A DNA stretch of 64,000 nucleotides from the NCBI GenBank assembly GCA_003248865.1, contig QFPK01000019.1, forward strand, positions 1-64,000, read 5' to 3'. A program made the position numbers and the translations under genes. Origin of the DNA: Sphingomonas sp. (GTDB lineage Bacteria; Pseudomonadota; Alphaproteobacteria; Sphingomonadales; Sphingomonadaceae). The notes beneath the pieces are model-generated. The model made no database searches, was not told the DNA's origin, and saw only the letters and a list, made by a program, of their open reading frames with translations. Numbering within the stretch: position 1 is the first letter of the stretch; each line of letters opens with the position of its first letter. Of the stretch, positions 50,430-59,055 are shown piece after piece.

Positions 50430-50479
50430 GGTTTATTGCCTGCGGCGCTGGGGTTTGCTGGCGCCGCAGGCAATAAACC
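50430..50479. repeat. perfect 19-bp inverted repeat between convergent genes
   Basis: Arms GGTTTATTGCCTGCGGCGC (50430-50448) and its exact complement (50461-50479) enclose 12 bases. The core is the same ATTGCCTGCGGCGC unit that forms the outer arms at 3933-4198 and 24720-24821. Confidence 0.92.
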
Positions 50480-50522
50480 TGCCTGTCAGCGCGACGTATC
50501 CGAGCGACCAGTAATGTGGGTT

Positions 50523-50607
50523 CAGTGAAGTCACTTCCCTGCCCCGGGGTCCCCGTGAACTTGTTCATGGGGTGGGGACAGGGGAGTTTAAGGGGGCAGA
50601 GCCCCCT
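50523..50607 (+). repeat. two-hairpin repeat copy K (variant, plus)
   Basis: A variant hairpin 1 (AGTGAAGTCACT followed by TCCCTGCCCCGGGG) and a standard hairpin 2 AGGGGGC-AGA-GCCCCCT (50591-50607) are separated by an extra 40-bp stretch that itself contains an inverted repeat (CCCCGTGAA / TTCATGGGG). It lies 13 bp from the 3' end of the minus-strand gene at 50621. Confidence 0.75.
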
Positions 50608-50620
50608 CAACAGCAACGCC

Positions 50621-51109
50621 TCAACGCACCGAACACTGACGTTCGCGCGCCACGCCCTTCAGGAAGCCGCGCCGGGCCATGCCGGCGGCCACCATCATGC
50701 GGAACTTGCGGTCGGCTTCTGCCGCGCCGGTGGCTTCACGGACGATGCCGCGGAAGGGGATCAGCGAGTTGACGATGGATTTGGCACCTGCTTCGGCCAG
50801 ACGTTCGGGCAGGGCATCGCCCTTTTCGTCGACCGCATCCACATCGGGGCCGAGCACATTGTCCAGTTCGATGACGGCGCGGCGGAAATCCCGGCAGTTC
50901 TTGATCCCGGCGAGCGAATAGGGCGCGCGCTGCGCGTCTTTCAGCACCTCCGGCGGGTTTTCCCGCATGATGCCCACATCCTTCATGGGCTGGCGCGCGA
51001 TATTCTCCGCTTTGTCTCCGATGCGTTCACCGTCGGATTGCTGCGACTGCGCCTGGGCCAGCGCAGGCGCGGTGGCCAGCGTTGCGAGCATCAGGATCAG
51101 GGTACGCAT
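50621..51109 (-). CDS. small exported protein of unknown function
   Basis: The 162-residue protein has a signal peptide (MRTLILMLATLATAPALAQA) and a strong ribosome site, AAGGAGGATTGACC, before the ATG at 51107-51109, which decides the start. The mature protein is helical and charged, with two cysteines (near 72 and 158), and contains DRKFRMMVAAGMARRGFLKG near the C-terminus. I do not recognise the family. It follows gyrB on the same strand after 51 bp, so it may be cotranscribed. Confidence 0.78.
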   Translation of the reverse strand: MRTLILMLATLATAPALAQAQSQQSDGERIGDKAENIARQPMKDVGIMRENPPEVLKDAQRAPYSLAGIKNCRDFRRAVIELDNVLGPDVDAVDEKGDALPERLAEAGAKSIVNSLIPFRGIVREATGAAEADRKFRMMVAAGMARRGFLKGVARERQCSVR

Positions 51110-51160
51110 GGTCAATCCTCCTTGAAGCAGATCAGACTGAAGAACCTCGGATCGGGACCC

Positions 51161-53566
<2,406 letters not shown>

Positions 53567-53626
53567 GCAAAGTCTATAGGGAATGCGGCTGCGCGATGCC
53601 AGCAAAACAGATGTCAGTTCGGTGAA

Positions 53627-54730
53627 TCAGTCCGGTAAGATCGCCCCTTCGGAGACGCTGTAGCGCGCGGCCTCCAGCCCCTCGAACAGCAGCGGGTCGG
53701 TGCCCGTGAGCCAGGCCTGCCCGCCGAGCCCCGCCAGCCGGGCGAACAGCGCCCGCCGCCGGTCCGGATCGAGGTGCGCCACCGCTTCGTCCAGCAGCAG
53801 CAGCGGCAGGCGGCCTGTGCGGTCCGCCACGAGGCCCGCATGGGCCAGCAGGATGGAGATCAGCAGCGCCTTCTGCTCGCCGGTGGAGGCGAGTGCGGCT
53901 GGCATCGCCTTGTCGGCATGGGTGACGGCGAGGTCCTGCCGGTGCGGCCCCTGCGTGGCGCGGCCCGCCGCCCGGTCCGCTGCCCGGGCGTGGCGCAGCC
54001 GGTCGGCAAGACCGGCCTGATCAGGCTCTGACAGGGCCAGCGACGGTTTGGGGAATGGGCCGTCCGCGACCGACTGCAAGGCCGCGCCGAGCGCTGCGAC
54101 GGTGCCCGCGCGTGCTTCAGCGAGTGCTGTGCCATGTTCGGCCATCTGCACTTCCAGCGCCGTCAGCCAGGCCGGGTCGGCCGGCTCGTCGGCCGTCAGC
54201 AGCCGTGTTCGGGCGCGCATTGCTGCCTCGTACCGGGTGGCGTGGCCGGCATGGCCGGGGGCCAGCGCCAGCACCAGCCGGTCCAGGAAGCGGCGGCGGG
54301 CCGACGCGGTGTCGGCGAACAGGCGGTCCATCGCGGGCGTCAGCCACAGTTGCGACGACCAGTCGGAGAGCGCGGACAGGGCAGCAGCGGCGCCGTTGAT
54401 CTTCAGCAGTCGCCGTTCGGGGGCGTCAGCGCGGGTGACGGTGGCGATCACGATTGCCGGGAGGCCGGGATCGGGCAGCAGGTCCGCCTGCACGGTGAAG
54501 CCCCCTGCCCCGCCCGGCTCCGCCGTCTGCGACGCCATCTGGGAGAGCGGGCTGCCGCGCAGGCCGCGCCCCACGGCGAGCAGCGAAACCGCCTCCAGCA
54601 CATTGGTTTTTCCGGCGCCGTTCGCCCCCGTCAGCAGCACGAAGGGGGCCGCGCCCGGCGCCAGCCGCGTGGCGCGGTGATTGCGAAAGCTGCGCAGATC
54701 CAGCGACAGAAGATGAACGGGGGACGGCAC
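53627..54730 (-). CDS. recF: DNA replication and repair protein RecF
   Basis: RecF loads RecA at gaps with RecO and RecR. The 367-residue SMC-like ATPase has LRSFRNH, Walker A TGANGAGKTNVLEAVS (near 34-49), the signature region STGEQKALLISILLAHA and Walker B LPLLLLDEAVAHLD near 308-321. A GC-rich coiled region in the middle is shorter than usual but complete. It precedes gyrB on the minus strand and diverges from the YggT gene. Confidence 0.96.
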   Translation of the reverse strand: MPSPVHLLSLDLRSFRNHRATRLAPGAAPFVLLTGANGAGKTNVLEAVSLLAVGRGLRGSPLSQMASQTAEPGGAGGFTVQADLLPDPGLPAIVIATVTRADAPERRLLKINGAAAALSALSDWSSQLWLTPAMDRLFADTASARRRFLDRLVLALAPGHAGHATRYEAAMRARTRLLTADEPADPAWLTALEVQMAEHGTALAEARAGTVAALGAALQSVADGPFPKPSLALSEPDQAGLADRLRHARAADRAAGRATQGPHRQDLAVTHADKAMPAALASTGEQKALLISILLAHAGLVADRTGRLPLLLLDEAVAHLDPDRRRALFARLAGLGGQAWLTGTDPLLFEGLEAARYSVSEGAILPD

Positions 54731-54807
54731 CGGCTCCGTCTAGCGGCGCGGGCCGAGAGCGGCTAGAGGCAGGGCAATAGTACATCGGCTAGGGATATCG
54801 GGGCGGC

Positions 54808-55107
54808 ATGAACACCGTGGCGGAACTCATCGGATTTGTCGTCTACCTGCTCCAGATCTTCATCTGGGTCATCATCGCGCAGGCGATCCTCAGCTGGCTG
54901 GTGGCCTTCAACGTGGTCAACCTGAACAACCGCTTCGTCTATGGCGTGCTGACCGGGCTGGAACGGTTCCTGAACCCCATCCTGCGGCCGATCCGCAACC
55001 TGTTGCCGGACATGGGCGGAATCGACCTGTCGCCGCTGGTGCTGGTGCTGGGCATCATCCTGACGCAGCGGCTGCTGCAGGGCCTGGCCATGGACTTGCT
55101 GGTTTGA
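54808..55107 (+). CDS. YggT family membrane protein
   Basis: The 99-residue protein has two hydrophobic segments around a conserved central loop: IIAQAILSWLVAFNVVNLNNRFVYG and LNPILRPIRNLLPDMGGIDLSPLVL, the YggT signature. The family is linked to osmotic stress in some bacteria, but the mechanism is unknown. It overlaps folD by TTGA. Confidence 0.95.
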   Translation: MNTVAELIGFVVYLLQIFIWVIIAQAILSWLVAFNVVNLNNRFVYGVLTGLERFLNPILRPIRNLLPDMGGIDLSPLVLVLGIILTQRLLQGLAMDLLV

Positions 55108-55970
55108 ACCTGTCGCAGATCATTGACGGGAAGGCCCATGCGCTTCGCCTGCGCGCGGACATCGCGCAGGAGGTGATCGCACGCGTCGCCGCCGGCGCCC
55201 GCGCGCCTGCGCTGGCCGTGGTGCTGGTGGGGGAAGACCCGGCCAGCAAGGTCTATGTAAAGAACAAGATCGCCGCCTGCCATGAGGCCGGCATCACCTC
55301 CATCGAGCATCGGCGCGACACGACATTGTCCGAAGCCGATCTGCTGGCGCTGGTGGAGGCGCTGAACCGCGATGCCGGCGTGGACGGGATTCTGGTGCAG
55401 TTGCCGCTGCCCGCGCATATCGACAGCCAGCGGGTGATTTCCGCGATCTCGCCCGACAAGGATGTGGATGGCTTCCATCCTGTGAACGCCGGACGGCTGG
55501 CGACGGGCCTGAACGGCTTCGTGCCCTGCACACCGCTGGGGTGCCTGCGGCTGCTGGAATCCACGCTGGGCGACATTTCGGGCGCCGAGGCCATCGTGAT
55601 CGGCCGCTCCAACATCGTGGGGCGCCCGATGGCATCGCTGCTGATCGGGGCCTCGGCCACCGTCACTGTCGCGCACAGCCGCAGCCGCGACCTGCCTGAA
55701 CTGACCCGCCGCGCCGATATCGTGGTGGCGGCCGTGGGCCGCCCCGAAATGGTGCGCGGCGGCTGGCTGAAGCCCGGCTGCACCGTGATCGACGTGGGCA
55801 TCAACCGGGTGGCGAAGGAATCGGGCACCGGCACACGGCTGGTAGGCGACGTGGCTTTCGCGGAAGCCGCCGATGTCGCTGCGCACATCACGCCCGTGCC
55901 CGGCGGCGTGGGGCCGATGACCATCGCCTGCCTGCTGGAAAACACGCTGAAGGCGGCGTCTCGCCAATGA
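55104..55970 (+). CDS. folD: bifunctional methylenetetrahydrofolate dehydrogenase/cyclohydrolase
   Basis: FolD interconverts methylene-, methenyl- and formyl-tetrahydrofolate with NADP. The 288-residue protein has VLVGEDPASKVYVKNKIAACHEAGI, the catalytic lysine in YVKNK near 53-57, GILVQLPLPAHID, PDKDVDGFHP and the Rossmann stretch VIGRSNIVGRPMASLL near 167-182. The start is TTG overlapping the YggT stop as TTGA. It overlaps marC by ATGA. Confidence 0.96.
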   Translation: MNLSQIIDGKAHALRLRADIAQEVIARVAAGARAPALAVVLVGEDPASKVYVKNKIAACHEAGITSIEHRRDTTLSEADLLALVEALNRDAGVDGILVQLPLPAHIDSQRVISAISPDKDVDGFHPVNAGRLATGLNGFVPCTPLGCLRLLESTLGDISGAEAIVIGRSNIVGRPMASLLIGASATVTVAHSRSRDLPELTRRADIVVAAVGRPEMVRGGWLKPGCTVIDVGINRVAKESGTGTRLVGDVAFAEAADVAAHITPVPGGVGPMTIACLLENTLKAASRQ

Positions 55971-56593
55971 TCTTCCCGCTGGACCTGTTCATTTCCGCGC
56001 TCGTGACGCTGCTGGTGGTGATCGACCCGCCCGGGGCGGCGCCGATCTTCGCCAGCCTCACCACCCGCTCCACCCCGCAGGCGCGGCAGACCATGGCCTG
56101 GCGCTCGGTGGGGATCGCGTCGGCCATCCTATTCGGCTTCGCCATCATCGGCGAGCCCTTCCTGCGCGCGCTGGGGATCAGCCTGGACGCGTTCCGGGTG
56201 GCGGGCGGCATCATGCTGTTCCTGATCGCGCTGGACATGGTGTTCGAAACCCGGGTGAAGCGCCGCGAGGAACGGGCGAAGGCAGTGAACGACGAGGAAA
56301 CCGAGGACGTCGCCGTGTTCCCGATGGCGATGCCGATGATCGCCGGGCCCGGCTCCATCGCGGCGGTGATGCTGCTGTCCCAGAAGGCGCATGGGCCGCT
56401 GGAGACGTTCGCGGTGTTCCTGGCGCTGGCGATCGTGCTGGCGCTGACACTGATGGCCCTGCTGGCGGCCGGCCCGATCATGCGGCGCGTTGGCGCCAAG
56501 CTGGAGGGCATGATCACCCGGTTGCTGGGCGTGATCCTGGCGGCGCTGGCGGCCCAGATCGTGATCGACGGGCTGAAGGGCGCGTTCGGGTAA
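55967..56593 (+). CDS. MarC family membrane protein
   Basis: The 208-residue protein has six hydrophobic segments and the MarC-type motifs VVIDPPGAAPIF near 20-31 and PMAMPMIAGPGSIAAVM near 115-131. MarC proteins were once proposed as antibiotic-resistance transporters, but the role is unproven. It is the last gene of the YggT-folD-marC unit; start overlaps folD (ATGA). The ensuing 212 bp are the control region of the first PEP-CTERM gene. Confidence 0.94.
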   Translation: MIFPLDLFISALVTLLVVIDPPGAAPIFASLTTRSTPQARQTMAWRSVGIASAILFGFAIIGEPFLRALGISLDAFRVAGGIMLFLIALDMVFETRVKRREERAKAVNDEETEDVAVFPMAMPMIAGPGSIAAVMLLSQKAHGPLETFAVFLALAIVLALTLMALLAAGPIMRRVGAKLEGMITRLLGVILAALAAQIVIDGLKGAFG

Positions 56594-56655
56594 CACGCCT
56601 TCACGGTGGCTTCGGCGAATTTTGGGCATGGTCTCGGAAAGGTTAAAAGCACACG

Positions 56656-56703
56656 ACTGTCAGGATTTTTGACAGTTTTTGACAGTGCCATTGACAGTTT
56701 TCT
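56656..56703 (+). promoter_or_regulatory. candidate activator sites upstream of PEP-CTERM gene 1
   Basis: An inverted pair in GTCAGGATTTTTGACAG (56659-56675) is followed by two further TGACAG copies (56680-56685 and 56692-56697). A closely similar block lies before the second PEP-CTERM gene at the same distance (about 65 bp) from its promoter. This spacing suits an enhancer-binding activator of sigma-54. Confidence 0.55.
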
Positions 56704-56738
56704 CCAGCTTCGACCTCAGCATTGCAACCTGCAGGAAT

Positions 56739-56756
56739 TTGGCATAATTCCTGCAG
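56739..56756 (+). promoter_or_regulatory. sigma-54 (RpoN) promoter of PEP-CTERM gene 1
   Basis: TTGGCATAATTCCTGCAG has GG (56741-56742) and GC (56753-56754) exactly 10 bp apart, the sigma-54 -24/-12 rule; the -24 box TTGGCA matches consensus. The promoter also sits within a perfect 11-bp inverted repeat (CTGCAGGAATT, 56729-56739 and 56746-56756). The predicted start of transcription is near 56766. Confidence 0.65.
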
Positions 56757-56805
56757 ATAGATTTGGTGCGCCCAAAATGGGCCGCACTTGGGTCTGGAGA
56801 ATGTG

Positions 56806-57570
56806 ATGCGTGTTCTTTCTGCAATGACTATGGCCTGCCTGCTGGCAATGCCCGCTTCTGCTGCATTTGCCGTGACGGTCACATATGAAAATCCCGGTGT
56901 GCAAAATGCGGCATCGACCCTGTTCGATTTTCTCGGGGTCGAGACTTTCGAGAATGCACCGACCGGTTCGGGCCTCACCTATGACACAACATTTGGTGGC
57001 AGCCAGATTGCTGGAGTCTACACCAATCTGCGTGTCGATAATCAAAACCAGTTTGGTTCGGCTGGCGGCGTGGGCCATCATGCGGTTGCGGCTGCAAACG
57101 ACGCCGGTTATGAACTCGTGCTATCGACATCACGCCCGGAAGGTGTGAATTACTTCGGCTACTGGCTATCGGCGCTGGATTCCGGCAATGTTCTGGAATT
57201 CTACAAGGCGGACAGCCTGATCTATACCTTCAATCCTGCCAAGGTGATCGCCGCAATCGGCGGTTGCACCCCACAACCGCAGCCTTACTGCGGCAATCCC
57301 AATGATCCTGCTCCGCGTCGCAACCCGACCGAACAATATGCTTTCGTGAACATCTATTTTGACGGAGAAACGTTCGACAAGATCCGATTTTACGAGCTGC
57401 CCGGTGTCAACGGGAACTACGAGTCCGACAATCACACCGTCGGTTATTTTCTCGAAAAGGGCGGCAATGCGGTCCCCGAACCTGCCACCTGGGCTATGAT
57501 GATCATGGGCTTCGGGTTGGTGGGCATCGCAGCCCGTCGCAGCAGCGGCATGAGCCGCGTGGGGGGCTGA
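56806..57570 (+). CDS. PEPxxWA-CTERM sorting domain protein 1
   Basis: The 254-residue precursor has a signal peptide (MRVLSAMTMACLLAMPASAAFA) and a C-terminal sorting signal: PEPATWAMMIMGFGLVGIAARR, split as the PEP motif, hydrophobic helix and basic tail. Such proteins are processed by an exosortase and reach the cell surface or matrix. The mature body (GVETFENAPTGSG..., NYFGYWLSALDSGNVLEFY, AFVNIYFDGETFDKIRF) is beta-rich and paralogous to the protein at 57917. No exosortase gene is in the window. The start follows CTGGAGA. GC content is lower than in the surrounding genes. Confidence 0.92.
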   Translation: MRVLSAMTMACLLAMPASAAFAVTVTYENPGVQNAASTLFDFLGVETFENAPTGSGLTYDTTFGGSQIAGVYTNLRVDNQNQFGSAGGVGHHAVAAANDAGYELVLSTSRPEGVNYFGYWLSALDSGNVLEFYKADSLIYTFNPAKVIAAIGGCTPQPQPYCGNPNDPAPRRNPTEQYAFVNIYFDGETFDKIRFYELPGVNGNYESDNHTVGYFLEKGGNAVPEPATWAMMIMGFGLVGIAARRSSGMSRVGG

Positions 57571-57592
57571 GCGTCCCCATTCCAGAGGACTG

Positions 57593-57622
57593 GCGCGCTG
57601 GGAATCTTGGTATCCAGCGCGC
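57593..57622 (+). terminator. hairpin after PEP-CTERM gene 1
   Basis: Arms GCGCGCTGG and CCAGCGCGC (9 bp) enclose a 12-base loop, 22 bp after the stop codon. No clear T-run follows (TTCCCCTAC), so termination is uncertain. Bases from here to 57740 hold no gene. Confidence 0.4.
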
Positions 57623-57743
57623 TTCCCCTACAATACGGATGAACGCACTGCGCAACATGGGCAATGAGTGACGCATTCATCCGCCAGAAACATCAACTCA
57701 AGACATCTGGTTAACATACCGAAAGCCTAACAGGCACGAATCC

Positions 57744-57783
57744 GTCGGGATTTCTGACAGATTTTACAGTAATGTCAGTTTCT
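57744..57783 (+). promoter_or_regulatory. candidate activator sites upstream of PEP-CTERM gene 2
   Basis: GTCGGGATTTCTGACAG (57744-57760) matches the block at 56659-56675 in 15 of 17 positions and is followed by ACAGTAATGTCAGTTTCT, again like the first gene. Its distance to the promoter is 64 bp versus 66 bp in the other copy. Confidence 0.55.
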
Positions 57784-57821
57784 GGCCGCCATTCCCCCTC
57801 TGCAAGGGCTACGTGGCCCGC

Positions 57822-57838
57822 TTGGCATGTTTCCTGCA
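57822..57838 (+). promoter_or_regulatory. sigma-54 (RpoN) promoter of PEP-CTERM gene 2
   Basis: TTGGCATGTTTCCTGCA has GG (57824-57825) and GC (57836-57837) 10 bp apart and matches the -24/-12 consensus closely. The predicted transcription start is near 57849, giving a leader of about 68 nt. Both genes share the block GCCGCACTTGGG just before the ribosome site. Confidence 0.7.
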
Positions 57839-57916
57839 ATCATATTGTCATGCGGCGCAATCGGCCGCTCATCGCGCGGCGAAATAATGCCGCACTTGGG
57901 GTTGGAGGATCAACAA

Positions 57917-58660
57917 ATGCGAGTTCTTCTTGGAATGGCTGCTGCCAGCCTTCTGGCTGCGCCGGCTTCTGCCGGATGGTTCGTGAACTATGAAGCAGCC
58001 GGTGTGCAGAACACCACTGCAGGCTTCAGCACCGTGGGTGTCGAGACCTTCACAGGCCAGCCCACAGGCTCCGCTGCAAACTTCGTCACCGATTTCGGCA
58101 CCAGCGGCGCCATCGTTGCCACCTACACCGGCGGACGGATCGACACGGCGAACCAGTATGGCTCGGCCGGCGGCACCGGCAACCATATCGTGACCTTTTC
58201 GAATCTCGATCCGATCACGATCGATTTCACCACGACACTGCCAGAAGGCCTGACCTATTTCGGTTACTGGCTGTCCGCGCTGAACCCGGGCAATCAGCTG
58301 CAATTCTATAATGGGGCGACGCTGCTTGCCACCATCAATCCAGGCGATGTTTCCGGCCACACGGGTTCGTGCCCGAACAGCTATTGCGGCAACCCGAACC
58401 CGCCGTTCCTGGGGCAGAACGGCGGCGAGCCCTATGCCTTCCTGAACATCTATTTCACGGGCGGCGACAACTACAACAAGATCGTCATCACGCAGACGGC
58501 CGGTGGCGGCTACGAATCCGACAACCACACCGTCGGCTTCTACACCTCCGTGGGCGGCATCCCTGAGCCCGCCACCTGGGCCATGATGATCATGGGCTTC
58601 GGGCTGGTCGGCGTGGCCGCGCGCCGCCGGAGCAGCATGGCAACCCGCACGCTCGCCTGA
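57917..58660 (+). CDS. PEPxxWA-CTERM sorting domain protein 2
   Basis: The 247-residue paralogue of the preceding protein has signal peptide MRVLLGMAAASLLAAPASA and the C-terminal signal PEPATWAMMIMGFGLVGVAARR. Shared segments include VNYEAAGVQNT, GVETFTGQPTGSA, LTYFGYWLSALNPGNQLQFY, NSYCGNPN and YESDNHTVGF, each close to the first copy. Two cysteines in NSYCGNPN/CGNP contexts are conserved and could form a disulfide. The ATG follows TTGGAGGATCAACAA. Codon use is closer to the chromosome average than that of copy 1. Confidence 0.93.
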   Translation: MRVLLGMAAASLLAAPASAGWFVNYEAAGVQNTTAGFSTVGVETFTGQPTGSAANFVTDFGTSGAIVATYTGGRIDTANQYGSAGGTGNHIVTFSNLDPITIDFTTTLPEGLTYFGYWLSALNPGNQLQFYNGATLLATINPGDVSGHTGSCPNSYCGNPNPPFLGQNGGEPYAFLNIYFTGGDNYNKIVITQTAGGGYESDNHTVGFYTSVGGIPEPATWAMMIMGFGLVGVAARRRSSMATRTLA

Positions 58661-58683
58661 GTTGACAGGTTCCTAAGGCGGGA

Positions 58684-58718
58684 GGCGCCGGAAACTTCGG
58701 TTCCGGCGCCTTTCCCTT
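58684..58718 (+). terminator. rho-independent terminator after PEP-CTERM gene 2
   Basis: Perfect 10-bp arms GGCGCCGGAA and TTCCGGCGCC enclose a 7-base loop and are followed by TTTCCCTTTTG. It begins 23 bp after the stop codon. Confidence 0.88.
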
Positions 58719-59055
58719 TTGTGCCGTCAACCGGCGTGGCCGCAGGCGACCATTCCTCATTCCCCGCTCAGCCTGAGTGGGATGGGGAGTGGGTCGGGGC
58801 GACGGAGAGCGGAACCGTTCGCCCGAATCCGGGCAGGCCATGGTCGTTCGAAACATACATGAGCACCCATCGATTCCCTGCCCGTGCGGCAAGCAAAACT
58901 ATCTCCGCCCTCACCGTAGCGCTTAGGTTTCCACACCCGAACCGGTGGCGGAATCGCGCATGCCCGCCGCCTGCCCCTTGCACTTTTGTTGAAGCATGGT
59001 GACATTCAGGCCGTAGCTCATGAGTCTTTCGCTCATGACAGGTCAGGAAGGTCTG
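58719..59055. other. intergenic region before clpA
   Basis: No gene is supported in these 337 bp. A single CCCGCTCAGCCTGAGTGGG palindrome near 58760-58780 belongs to the same core family as the repeats at 4055-4160 and 24760-24780. No clpS reading frame is present, although clpS often precedes clpA. Confidence 0.6.
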
